From: Medicago truncatula
Taxonomy: Eukaryota; Streptophyta; Magnoliopsida; Fabales; Fabaceae
Assembly (NCBI RefSeq): GCF_003473485.1
Contig: NC_053042.1
Span: 56,011,762 to 56,075,761 of the forward strand
Length of the DNA: 64,000 nt
Reading direction: 5' to 3'
Both the position numbers and the translations under genes were made by a program. The first letter of the stretch is position 1. Each line of letters opens with the position of its first letter. This document shows, piece by piece, positions 33,986-47,040 of the stretch. The notes under the pieces were generated by a model. That model ran no database searches, was not told where the DNA came from, and saw nothing but the letters and a program-made list of their open reading frames with translations.

Positions 33986-35534
33986 TTATTGCAGAACAGA
34001 ATCTTCATCTTCCTCTTTGAATAACTTGGATAATCTGGAGGCCAAACTCTGTTTTGCTGCAGGGGAGACGCCATGCGCACCTATCATTGACTCAAGCACA
34101 GCTTGTGAAAGTAGTTTATTCTCTATAACTGCTGTCTCAACCTCTGGAATAGATCCATCTTTTGAGAAACTTATCTGTTCCAATTACAAAATATATTTTT
34201 AACTAAGATTGTGAAATTAAGAGTACTAATATTATTACTCAAAAACAACAGATAAAAATGCAGAACAAATAATATATTAGACTCTAAATTTTGGTGTTAC
34301 TAACCGTTAATGATCCTAATCCTTTGGGTGATACTGTGAAAAGGATAGAGGAGCCTGGTGGAAATGTTTCATCTTTGAAAACAGAAACAAACTTTTTTAT
34401 TGCTTTGGCTTCTTCATTAGTATAAATCCCAAGAGACTTCCAAATGGCTACACAATTTTCAGACACTTTGTTTGAGTATTCTTGCCCTGTCAATGGTCTG
34501 ATCATTGTCACCCGCATAAATTTCTCAAATGGACCTACAACACATAACACCGATCGCAAGTTAAGTGTATATTTAGTTCTACGTTGATAAAAATTGATTT
34601 TGAAATAAATGATTATGTAAAATTTATTCTGCTTAAAATTGAGTTGAAGGTAAAATTATTTATATTTATATACATTCGTGTAAATGTGACTTGAACAATA
34701 AATTTGAGTATAAAACTCAATTCTAGTATTAGAAGCTATAATTTTTAACTTCAAATAAAATCAACTCTAGAGACAATAATTTCTAGTGTAGAGGAACCAA
34801 ACATATCAAAATCTATTTTGCTTCCCTAGACTCTATTTTACCTCTTTCAAATTAAATTGGAATCAAACTTGCACTAATAAAACTTATGTACATATCATAA
34901 GTTGGTTTCATACATTCTCTCAAAGAGTCTCGGTCTCACAATTAGTGCTTATACAAATAAATCAATCTAACTAAGCTCAAATTTTCCACATATCTCACTG
35001 TAGTGTCACTTTCATAATACACTATTTCCAAACATATTGTCATCTAAGATAAATGGTGAGACCTAATTGAATTATAGTGTGCATGCTAGTATCATATTCA
35101 TGCATTTTAATGAATTTAATCATTGTTTCTGGAATGATTATAAGTCTACTATGTAGGAAATTATTATTATCAATATTTTATAGTTTAATGGACATGCATG
35201 GGTATGATACTAATATGTACCATCTATGATTAAATTTATAAAATTGCCCATGACAATGAGAGAGGTATCTACCTGTAACAATGTCCATGAAGAAGGGAAC
35301 GGATTCTGTTAACTTGTGAGGAGGTTTACCCTTCCATTTCGCCGCAAGATATGGAATAGCGATGTCTTGCAAATAAACACCAATGGCGGTGAATTTGACG
35401 AATTTGTCTTGGATTTGGATACCTCTCACCCCTGCGCCGCCAAGGAAGAAGTTGTTGGTGGATCCCGGTGCCTTCATGGTCGGAGGGAATACTATGCTCT
35501 CGATCGCCAATGAGGTCACAGACGGTGTAGCCAT
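33986..35534 (-). CDS. CHI: Chalcone isomerase, type I-like, copy 7
   Basis: Exons on the minus strand: 35534-35273, 34534-34305, 34174-33986; total 681 bases, 226 residues. It starts [16 protein letters not shown]. Arg37, Thr49, Tyr107, Asn114 and Ser193-Met194 equivalents are present, as in copy 6. Two oddities: an Arg otherwise kept in the FYRDI/FFRDI helix is Met (FFMDIVTG), and the C terminus [10 protein letters not shown] differs from KEGGNANN of copy 6 because a deletion runs the frame into former 3' UTR. From the middle of exon 3 to near the end of exon 4 it is identical to copy 6, intron included, while exon 1 is clearly diverged. The long intron 1 (738 bases) holds no recognised insertion. 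Confidence 0.9.
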
Positions 35535-35578
35535 TGCTCCCTAATTATAGCATGATTTCGAGATTATTATGTTCTTGA

Positions 35579-35695
35579 CAATATAATATTGCATTGTTTT
35601 GTGAATTGTGATGTTGTGGTATATAGTTGAATGTGAAGTAATTGAAAATGGTGAATAGCGGGTATATATGCGTACATCCAACACTTAGACCAACC
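35579..35695 (-). promoter_or_regulatory. Promoter of CHI copy 7: TATA-like run and AC-II box
   Basis: A TATA-like run (reverse of aatataatatt, about 35580-35590) lies about 50 bases before the start codon. ACCAACC at 35689-35695 is the AC-II type MYB element, 155 bases upstream, in the opposite orientation to the gene. There is no clear ACCTACC as in copy 6. Confidence 0.4.
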
Positions 35696-35756
35696 TAAAA
35701 ACACTAAGGTCTAGTTTAGCAAGTGTACACCTTTTTATATGGGAAAAAATCATTAA

Positions 35757-35775
35757 TATATATATATATATATAA
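35757..35775. repeat. (TA)n microsatellite
   Basis: About nine TA units upstream of CHI copy 7. Confidence 0.8.
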
Positions 35776-35779
35776 GAAT

Positions 35780-37990
35780 CTATTTGTTTATATGTAAGAG
35801 AATTAGTTAGATATAAAGGGAAAAAAAAACATGACAAAAGGAAAGAGTATAGAATGAGAGAAATTACAGAGAGAAAAAAATGGATGAGAATCAAAATATA
35901 TCCAATTTTATGGCAAGGTAGAGAAACACATAAACTGAATCGACTTTCCGGTACGGTTGTTACAATTTCCGACACAGTGGTTACAAAATGAGACTCCGTG
36001 GTCGCCGGCAAAAGTGTTGTGGTCATGATTTTTTTGTGGGTTTTGCAGAGGAGGTATATATGTGGGAGTGAGTATTAATGAGGTGATATTTTTTTGAAAA
36101 GACAAGTGTTTTGGACGAGATCTGTCTCAGAAGGTGAAGGTTAATATTATTAGTGTTGATTGATGATTTGGAAGAAAAAAAGAGAAAGAGATAATAAAAA
36201 ATACAATAGTGATTACTCAAAAAGTGTATACTTTTTGAAGTTTTTTTTTTTTAAGGAATAATTTTTGAAGTTATAGGCTATATTCATATATTTACAGAAA
36301 TATCAAATTTTTAATAATATATAGAAATCTTTCTTCAAAAAATAATATATAGAAATCTAACTACATGTATGTATATAAGTCTTGATGTGTTTCCCCTTAA
36401 AAAAAAAAAAAAAAGTCTTGATGTGTTTCCCCTTAAAAAAAAAAGTCTTCATGTATTTATGATGATTTAATACTATTAACCATGTGTCTCGTAAGTTTTA
36501 TTTTATGCTTTAGCGGTCATATATTTTTAATAAGTATACAAGTAACCGTGAGACTTTCCCTCAAAAAAAAAAAAAAAAGTAACCGGGAGACTTTTTTTTC
36601 TAGAGGAAGTAACCCTGAGATTTTTTTCTAAGATAGTAACCGTGAGATTTAAAGTGTGACATACAATATAATACATAACATATACATTTGGATATTTAGA
36701 TGAACAGTTATTTTGAAAAGAGAGCTTCAGCTCTATTTTTTCTTGCCAATTTTTTTTATATTTCTTTTAAAAAGACAAAAAAAAATATCCAAAATTCATT
36801 TTTTATTAATATTTTCGACAATATATAATATATTTTTCTCTTCCCTATCATTGACTTTATTTTTTTTATCAATTCCGTTGTTGTTTGTCAAGACTAATAA
36901 GATTCATGTGAATGTGTGAAAGACTAATTATATGTTTGGTTTGGCATCGAACCACCATTTTTAGCGTTTCATAGCACTTCCACCGTGAAAAAATAGAAGC
37001 TATAAATAGTCACTTCAAACTAGACGTACTTTGTTGCAACTTCATTGCTAAAACAAACACTGCATAAGTTGAATATAAAATTAAGGAAAATTATATTGTG
37101 AATCGTTTTGATTTTATAGACGAAAGTCATGAAGCACACCTGAGAAATCAGCAACCACATCAGAGAAGTTTCCAATGTGATAATAAAATCCTTTAATATA
37201 CCACTAGAAGGATTCTCGAGAAGTGTAAGACTCATCCTCTAATTATTTGAGTCTACTATGTCTAATAGTAAACTCTAGTAACACATGGGTTTCTAAATAA
37301 AGAAGAGAATAAATAACTATGATCTTTATTTAAAACTCATTTTGAATTTACTATGAGACAAATCGATGAGTTAGCTTTCTTGCTAGAACGGCAACATCTT
37401 TTATTAGTTTTTATATCTTTATTGATATCTGACATATAATGAAAAAATATAAGTGCCTTTTAGTAATAAAATAAAATAGTGCACTATAATGTAAGAATCA
37501 AAAAAGATAAAGAAGATTTAGATTGAATAAGTGAAATGAGGATTTATTGTAAAAAGTCAATTGAGGATTTGAATACTTTACTTGTGCAGCGGGCTATAGA
37601 GCCATAACCAGCTGATCAATGTTAAAAATATACTTTGGGATTCGTTCATGCAATTAATTAAGCAAAGTCGTCTATTATAATTCAAGTTCAAACATGCAAG
37701 AGATCAGATCTAATTTGCACATGCAGCTGCCTGCAGATTGAGCAGCATTTTTTTTATATTGAATCTACAAGCCATAGCATGTAATAAAGTGTTGATATTA
37801 TTAAACAAATTAGTATTGAATCTGCGACTGTTCACATGTGTAATAATACTTGGCATACTATAACAAGTTGCATTCAATACAAATCATATTTTTTTACTAA
37901 CAAGTTGCATTGAAGCAAATTAACGAAATTACATTTAAGACTTTATTATATATATATATATATATATTATTAATTATAAAGAATATAAAC
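35780..37990. other. Intergenic between CHI copy 7 and the peroxidase
   Basis: AT-rich. Direct repeats of 'agtcttgatgtgtttcccctt' in part occur at 36379 and 36414, and of 'agtaaccg-gaga' at 36540-36650. A minus-strand stretch at 35930-36030 is GC-richer (MTTTLLPATTESHF frame) but short and unsupported. TA runs occur at 37947-37967. No gene recognised. Confidence 0.4.
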
Positions 37991-38018
37991 ACCAAATTAG
38001 TATGGTGATTAATTTAAT

Positions 38019-39619
<1,601 letters not shown>

Positions 39620-39639
39620 TATTGCAAAATGGAATTAAT

Positions 39640-40505
39640 TGTAATGTTTGTAATAAGTTGTAACTAATATTTGCATGGATGTGATTATTGGCATGAAATG
39701 CAAAGGTTTATATAGGAGCCTTCAATTTGCAACATACCCTTATGGTCAACAATGCAAAATTCAAAGAATGGAATAAAATTGATTTGACTATTGCAATATG
39801 GGTAATATATGGATCGAGGATATATCATATATGTGAAGACTTGCAAAGTGCAATTGCAAATGTTATAGCTGTATATCTTATCAAATAATTTTTTGACTTC
39901 ATCAAATTTTTTACACATATTTTGATTGCAAAACACTGTACTTAACCTACAAGGCCGGATCCAGCCAACTGAAATAAAATCATTTGTTTATAGTCGCCAC
40001 TATTACAATGCTTGAATTTCTCATCTTTATTGGTTTCTGATCCTTAATTTCTCTTTTGTTTGCTGGCCAAAATGAAAAACTATATAGATCTTAACTACTA
40101 AATGTCAACGCTTCTGCTCTAATAAAATATATAGATCATGCACTAAAAGGTTTTCTTTGTAAGAATAAAACAATTAGAGGAATAAAACCACTCCAACTCT
40201 TGTAGAGCTCCTAGTCTCACATTATTGGTTTTCCATAAATAAAAGTCATGTCTATAATGCAACACAATTAATTAGTGACCTACAAAAATAAGAAGATACA
40301 GTTAGGAATTATTTGAAGAAAAATATTAAAAGATGACAAATAGTGTTTTTACAGAATGAAATATTAAATAGACCGGCAAACAAGAGCAAACATGCGTGTT
40401 GAAGGATAAAAATCAAATTAACTATTCCTTGCTTAAATTAAATTTGATAACTGGAATGAGTAACAATATTTGTTTATTAATTCGCCAATTGATATAAATG
40501 TTTTG
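39640..40505. other. Region upstream of the peroxidase
   Basis: Holds the promoter side of the peroxidase. A TATA-like 'tatataaac' on the minus strand (reverse of gtttatatagg, about 39704-39714) lies about 90 bases before the start codon. No other gene or element recognised. Confidence 0.4.
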
Positions 40506-40519
40506 TCATAATAAATAAA

Positions 40520-40929
40520 GGGAACTTCTACGGTACACTCACAAAGTGAGGTGTACCGGTACTCTTGTTTCATAATTTTATAAATTAACGATCATTTTTT
40601 GTGAAATAAATAACTATTTATCAACATTTATATTTTATAGAATATCATTTCATAAGAAAAAACATCATTTCATTGTTTATAAGAATTTTAGTAATATTTT
40701 TACATATTATCGTAAAAAAATAATCAATGTTCTCAATTATGAGTGATAAAAATTCAAAAAAATATTAATTTTATTACGTTGACACTTTTGATGAATAAGA
40801 TTTAGTTATTATAATTATAAATGATAAAAAAAAATATTTTTTATCAAAAAAACAACTCATTTAACTATTAATTTAAAGAGTGGGTGTACTGGTACACTCA
40901 AATATATTGGGTGTACAATAGAATTTACC
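40520..40929. mobile_element. Mutator-like MITE with 9-bp TSD, family Y
   Basis: Left end gggaacttctacggtacac; right end, reversed, ggtaaattctattgtacac. Both arms continue with gtgtaccggtac or gtgtaccagtac. A perfect 9-base duplication ataaataaa flanks it at 40511-40519 and 40930-40938. The AT-rich core has no coding capacity. A diverged relative lies at 60545-60893. Confidence 0.85.
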
Positions 40930-41149
40930 ATAAATAAAATATTTAATTACATTATAGAACTATAAATCCATTTTTGTCATCTTGAATAAGCATTTTATTA
41001 AGGGACATCTTGAATAAGCATGGTGAGGGTAATGAGGTCAACTAATATATTTTTTTTTTAATTAGGTCATTCCATTACGGTTGTCTAACATCAATGTATC
41101 AGAATAACTCAATCACAAAAATTATGGGACTTAATTATAATTCTTTATT

Positions 41150-41512
41150 GGTTTAAATATGTTATTGGTCCATGCACTTTCATCAGATTTTGGCATTGGT
41201 CCCTGCACTTTTTTTTGTTTGACATTGGTCTCTGCACTTTGTAAAAATATTGGTATTAGTCCCTCTGTTAAAAAAAAAATACAAAACCAACAGAGTGCCG
41301 CGTGGCCCAATCATTTCACGCCACGTGGCACCAATACCAATATTTTTACAAAATGCAGGGACCAATACCAATAGTTTTGTATTTTTTTAACAGAAAGTTA
41401 ATAGAGGGACCAATACCAATATTTTTACAAAGTGCATGGACCAATTCCAAACAAAAAAAAGTGTGCCAAAATCTGATGAAAGTACAAGGACTAAAAGCAT
41501 ATTTAAACCTCC
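41150..41512. mobile_element. Mutator-like MITE with ~120-bp TIRs and 9-bp TSD
   Basis: The left arm from ggtttaaatatgttattggt (with gcactttcatcagattttgg and ggtccctctgtt) matches the reverse of the right arm ending atttaaacc at 41509. A 9-base duplication ttctttatt occurs at 41141-41149 and 41513-41521, with three extra bases (tcc) between the right arm and its copy. The core has gccgcgtggc and gccacgtggc as inverted words. No coding capacity. Confidence 0.75.
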
Positions 41513-41559
41513 TTCTTTATTTTAGGGTTAAAATAGTTTAGGGACTACATGGTGGTAAA

Positions 41560-42350
41560 ACCTAAATAAAATACCTCAACTTGATTTTTATAGTTCATAA
41601 ACACAATTTACTAGAATCCTGGCTGACACTAGAGAATAGAGCCCCTAAATTAAGGGCTTCATAAATAAATAAAAAATTAAAGGGAAAATGTAATTTTTAG
41701 TGGTTATTAATTATCTAACTAGTTCATTATTTCAGAAACATACTATCTAACTAATACATTATTTCTTGTCAAAAAGAATAAAATAAAACTAATACATTAT
41801 TTGATAACGATTAACACTTTTCTCCTTCTTTTAAACCCCTCCAAATGGATGGTTTATGGTCAATTTTGGCTTGAAAGCACACACTCCAAATTGTTTCATT
41901 CTTCCTCTTTCAATTTAATGAATGATTTTCACATTTTTAGTCTTTTTTTAGTATGTTTTTGTGATTTCGTCGCTTTTGCGCAGTGTTGTTTGTTTTGATT
42001 TCTCATCTTTATCCGATGTTTTTTTTCTTCATCTTAGTCTGATGTTTTCTTGATTCATATTGAAATATTAACTTTGATTCAATGTGGATCCAATTAATAA
42101 TATTGGCATCTTCAATATTAGCTCCGGTGGCATGGGTATTGCACACTTAAATATAATCATATTGTAGACTGATGTATTTTGTTTTTTTATTCTATTAAAT
42201 GAAAGTTGCGAGTTTGTTTTCAGATTAAACCTTTTTAGTTTTAGCAAATTTGAATTTTTGTTGTATGAATGGCTTTATCAACCTGTATGAATGAATATCT
42301 TTATTTTTTTAATTAAAAAAATAGTACATTATTTGGGTGTAAAGAAATTT
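41560..42350. other. Intergenic, nothing recognised
   Basis: AT-rich, with no supported frame, terminal repeat or RNA gene. Confidence 0.4.
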
Positions 42351-42357
42351 GGTTTAG

Positions 42358-42505
42358 CCTAGGCTACCTTTGAAGAATTGTGGATGATTTACACATCAAC
42401 CAATCAAAATTAGTTCATGGATTAATTTACAAGTGGAACCCACAAACTCACGATTGATTGATGGGTAATCTATCCACAGTTCATCAAAGGTGAGAATTCT
42501 CTAAA
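42358..42505. mobile_element. Foldback MITE, family X, diverged copy 2
   Basis: The left arm (acctttgaagaattgtggat) is an imperfect reverse complement of the right arm (atccacagttcatcaaaggt). The order of words (accaatcaaaa, attgattgatgggtaa) parallels the copies at 18893 and 62810. Confidence 0.6.
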
Positions 42506-43019
42506 AAAGTAAGTTAAAAAGAATTTAGAGGATGCGTGAGTAAATTGTCAATTTTACCTTATTTTGGATTATATAATTTAAAAGATTTCTATGATATTTC
42601 GAATTATTTTTATTTGAATCCTGTAAAAACTCATAAAAACGTACAAATTACCATAGTTCCTACAATTTTATTTTAAAAATAGTTCAAACAACATAATCTA
42701 AAAATGATATAAACATCTCGTATTGTATATCCGAATTGTGTTAAACCCTCATTTTGACACATTTTAGATTACTATAATCAAGCATACCTGATCTATGTGA
42801 TATAAAATAAGAAATGCGTTAACTAATTTAACGTATGGCTATTACCTTGTAAAATAAGGAATACGATTAAATCATTTAACGTGTAAATAGCTGCGTGATT
42901 TAATTTAACGTTGGTTTGTATTGTTAATTTTCTTAACATACACGTGATTTAAGTTTACATATAATTTAAGATTAGAATTTTGAACTACTTGTAGGAACCG
43001 CAAACCCAGAAAAAGAAAA

Positions 43020-43370
43020 TCAATAGTATATATATAAAGTAAAGTTTTTTTATGTCACGTGTCACTTCCACGTTTATTCGCAATATTTTTATTATTTTTC
43101 TATTTTTTAAAACCAATATTTAATTTAGCATAAATATTGCAACATACATTTAATCTCATCTATTAAATATTTTACTTATCTTTTTATTGAATCCCTAATA
43201 TTTTATGTAACAAAAATATCTCAGCAAATTACATACGATACATCATCAATCAATCAATTGTATATATATAAAGTAAGGTGTTTTATGTCACGTGTCACTT
43301 CCACGTTTATTCGTAATATTTTTATTATTTTCCTATTTTTAAAACCAACATTTAATTTGGTTTAAATATC
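43020..43370. repeat. Direct repeat of ~105 bp, offset 236 bp
   Basis: The words 'tatatatataaagtaa', 'tatgtcacgtgtcacttcc' and 'acgtttattcg' occur at about 43028-43135 and again at 43260-43365, with few differences. It includes a CACGTG palindrome in each copy. Confidence 0.8.
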
Positions 43371-43379
43371 TCAACGTAC

Positions 43380-44770
43380 TTTTCTTACGTGTTTCAAATT
43401 AAAGTTTACTTTGTATATTAAAAATTGTTTGCAAATGTTTATTTTTTTTTTTATATTTTGGACTTTTAGAAAGAAAAAAAATATGGGACTATCAAACACA
43501 CCCTATAATAATTCAAAACTAATAATTAACGATGTTGTTCCTGAAGTTCAATAACTCCAAACCAGGTACTCACAAATTACTAATCGAACAAAAATCTTTA
43601 ATTAGGAGATCCAGTTATATATTATTTTATATAACACAACAATTGTATAATTTTATAAATTTAATAACGATTATGGATTTATGTGAGTCCGAAAACTTAA
43701 AAAAAAAAAAAAAATATTCTATATGTGTTAATATTTTTACTAAATCCCGTTATTTTATCTGTATGTGCATCTATAAATTTACAAGTATTTATAATATGGT
43801 TTATTTTATTATATTCGTGTGTATTTATCAAGATATTCGTCACATACCAATCCGTGATAAAATTTATTTGTGGATATCATACATAAAATTTTTTGATCTT
43901 CTTAAAATATGTCTAACTCGGACAATGCCGGATAAATACACTGGTATCTCTAGAAAATCATCTTTGAAAACCCAGAAGTTCACACCTATAAAATGGAGTA
44001 GTAGTAAAAGATCTTATAGTTTAATCTTTGATCTTTTATTGTGCTTAATCATATTTGATGATGGATGTTTGTGAGAGAGGAGGATGTCTAGATTGAAACT
44101 AGAATGAAAGACGAAAAGATGATTTTGAGAAATGTCCATGAATAGGGGTAGTTTTGGACTTTGGTATTAATGCATTATTATCAAATTTTAATTAATTTTG
44201 GGTGTAACCATATATTTTTGGGGTGTGACTAGACAAATTCATTTGAAATTGATCATTAAACCCACAAAATTAGAAATATTATTTGCTTTACCAAGGTAAA
44301 TTACGTGGCCATTTTGCAGAAGTAATAGATATTTCTTTTAGAAAACAAATAGTCCCTCGCGATAAATAGCATAGCTCAAACAAATAGAAAAATGCTAGAT
44401 AGAGCGAAAAAAAATTATCCCGACTGTATATTCTTACATAGTTACCTCACCTATCCGCCCCGACTGTTTTGCATAAATAAATTCCAGAATTAAATGATAA
44501 AGATAATTGTTCAATGAAAATCGGTAGTGAGAAGAAAGAGGAGGGGTCCACATGTTCCCAAAAAAGGAATGGGCATCACATTTTTTCTATCGAGTTAGTC
44601 CCTCGCGATAAATAACATAGCTCCCCGTAATAGATATTGTCAGTCTAGAATATACGCATGCCTGAAATAATTTATTCTAACTTATTTTCATAAACCATTT
44701 ATAATGACTTATAAAAACAACTTGTTCCTAGTATGAAAATAACTTTTATCATGAAAATAACTTGTACGTA
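43380..44770. other. Intergenic; one long AT-rich open frame
   Basis: A 180-codon plus-strand frame (43532-44074) is rich in Ile, Lys, Tyr and Phe, contains a homopolymer-encoded Lys run and matches no family I know. I do not call it a gene. The words 'agtccctcgcgataaatagcat' in part occur twice (44351 and 44597), so a ~245-base direct repeat may be present. Confidence 0.35.
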
Positions 44771-44780
44771 AATATTTATA

Positions 44781-45168
44781 GGTTAAATATATCTAAAGGT
44801 CTTTTAAGTTTTTCATTTTTCCCAAAGTCGTCCTTTTAGTTTTTGAATCGTTTCAAACAAGTCCTATTGTAAATAGCATAGTTGGTAATTGCTTCCTTAA
44901 ACTCATCTTTTCTATCAAATTTGGCTCTTAACACCCACTTAAAATTAGTCATCTTTTTAGGCATGACAAATAGTGGATAATGCTCTTTGTTGCTATCATC
45001 TAAATCATCACCATCATTCTCTAAAAGGACTTGTTTGAAACGATTCAAAAACTAAAAGGACTTGTTTGGGACTTTTGAAACTTAAAGGACGACTTTGGAA
45101 CTTTTGAAACTTAAAGGACGACTTTGGGAAAAACAAAAAACTTAAAGGACCTTTAGATGCATTTGACT
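44781..45168. mobile_element. Mutator-like element with TIRs, 9-bp TSD and a MuDR fragment
   Basis: The left end (ggttaaatatatctaaaggt, then ttttcccaaagtcgtcctt) is the imperfect reverse complement of the right end, which finishes gatgcatttgact. A perfect 9-base duplication atatttata flanks it at 44772-44780 and 45169-45177. Inside lies a fragment of a Mutator transposase on the minus strand (44836-45048). Shorter copies of 'aaacttaaaggacgactttgg' in part are repeated in the right arm. Confidence 0.85.
44836..45048 (-). pseudogene. MuDR-type transposase N-terminal fragment
   Basis: Encodes PKKMTNFKWVLRAKFDRKDEF in part, followed by KEAITNYAIYN. Plant MuDR transposases have an N-terminal domain with 'F--G--F-----FK-A---YA', which this matches. 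The catalytic DDE domain and zinc knuckle are absent. The ends of the frame run into the element's terminal repeats, so this is a remnant that cannot act as a transposase. Confidence 0.65.
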
Positions 45169-45205
45169 ATATTTATATGATTAGCGCTTCTTTTAACGTA
45201 TATTT

Positions 45206-46460
45206 TGTTGGAACAAAATGTGTTTTACAATAAACCTTAATGAGTTTTGATGATAACAAGGTATTAAAAATTGTCAATTGGTTATTGCTAATATTTGTTC
45301 AAGTGTACAGGACCATAGACAAAGTTGATCAATTTAATAGGTCTTGGAAGAACAAAAGAGAGCAAAGGAATCAACGTGAAGAGAAACCTAGAAGCATCTG
45401 AAGATTTGCCTCTGAAGACAAAATGCATCTGATGACGTCATCAGAAGCAAGACCTTCAGAAGCTAATTGTTCAGAAGCTATACAAACATCAGAAACTGAA
45501 GTTGATCAGGAGATTTAACCTGAAGTTTCAAATAGCTGTCTAGTGGATTCAACCTCATCTAAGAAAGCGAAAGACTAAAAGGGAAGGTGCCAACGTTCAC
45601 TTGAAAAGCACTGGGTGCTTGTCCTTCATTGAAGAGTTGACAAAGTACAATTGTACAACCACTACCTCCACAACTCTGCTTGTGTCTACGCTACAAGACA
45701 AGATAATAGCTCTGCCTGCAGAAATGTCCCTTCAAGTTAGGAATGGATTTGAACTTGATCCTTCATAGGACAACATCCAAATCAGGCAAAAGATCATTGG
45801 TATTGATCAAGGTTTCTCAATGACTCTTTGACGTGCTTAAAGAACTCAACGTCTCTCAACACACCTCTATATAAAGGAGTGAAGACTTGAAGATTATTAG
45901 AGACAATTCAACAAGTTAAAAGCGCCCAAACTCTGCCAAATTTGTTTCTCAAAAAGCACTTTGAATTTCTGTGTTGATTTGATATATCTTAGAAATTCTT
46001 AAGTCTAGAGTCTTTCAATTGCATTGTATTGTGAACACCACTGATTGTATATCAAGTGTTCAAACTCAAACAATTTTCTGTGTAATTCTGTTTGATTAGA
46101 AGTCTCTTGCTTTAGTGCTTGAGCATAGGAAGTCTCTTACCTGCGTGCTTGAGCATTTGTGAAGTCTCATACTAGGTAGTATTGAGCAGTTGGAAGTGCA
46201 GGGGGGACTGGACTACTTCCGGTTTGTAGAAGGAACCAGTATAATTGCTTGTGTCTCTCTTTCTTTTCTCTACTGTTTTTACTCCGTTGCGTATCCGATT
46301 CTGAACAATACATCAGAAGCAATTTAATTGCATCAGAAGTATTATCACATCAGAAGCACTGTCAAACAGCTTCTGAAGTGATATCAGAAGAAGATTTTTT
46401 TAAGAGAAAAAGAAAACACAATTCGACCCCCCCCCCTCTCTTGTGTTTTTCTCACCTTCA
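45206..46460. mobile_element. Solo LTR, Copia/SIRE-like, with 5-bp TSD
   Basis: A 1255-base unit starts TGTTGGAACAAAATG and ends CTCACCTTCA, with a 5-base duplication tattt at 45201-45205 and 46461-46465. The word 'catcagaagc' and variants recur many times, and a C-run near 46428-46438 precedes 'ttgtgtttttctcac', both features I associate with large Copia (SIRE-like) LTRs of legumes. No primer site, gag or pol follows, so it is a solo LTR left by recombination. The orientation by the C-run is plus. Confidence 0.8.
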
Positions 46461-47040
46461 TATTTTTCTTTTATTAACATAATCAAATATTATTCTAGAA
46501 TTTAAAATGCACAATATCCTTCCTATGAAAAATCTTTAAAATCTTAATTTTTTAAAAAGAGTAACTCCATGCATGAACCTGATACATGCCATGCCACCAC
46601 CGATTTTCATTGAAACACGTTCAGCAACACAGGATAATATTGATATACCAGAAGCCGGATCAATATAACATCATTGGCCACATGAAACACGATACGATAG
46701 TGTTAGAAATAAAGTATTCAACAAAAAAAAAAATAGTTTACATAGTCAGAAACATTGCAGTACATGACGGCCTAAGATTTTAAACCAAGTACACAACCAT
46801 TCGCATATTGAATGCACACTTCCTAATTGGAAGCGAGAAAGTTCACACCACTAAATGATATAGCAAATCTATCATTGTTGTAGGCATCATTGACCACAGC
46901 AAACAAGGGAGAGCACCAACAGCTATGGCATTTCTTATTTTGTTCAAAAAACTCCACTAGAAGCAATTGCATAACTGTTAACTCACCAAAAGACTGGATA
47001 GGCATCCTAATTATGTTAACCAAAAACACTAGAAGACAAT

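Noticed and set aside
35685..36026. 113-codon minus-strand open frame starting MTTTLLPATT
   Set aside because: Only the first 40 codons look coding; the rest is AT-rich and holds a microsatellite. No splice-supported gene found.
43532..44074. 180-codon plus-strand open frame
   Set aside because: Composition follows AT content (Ile, Lys, Tyr, Phe), includes a poly-Lys run from an A-tract and matches no known family.
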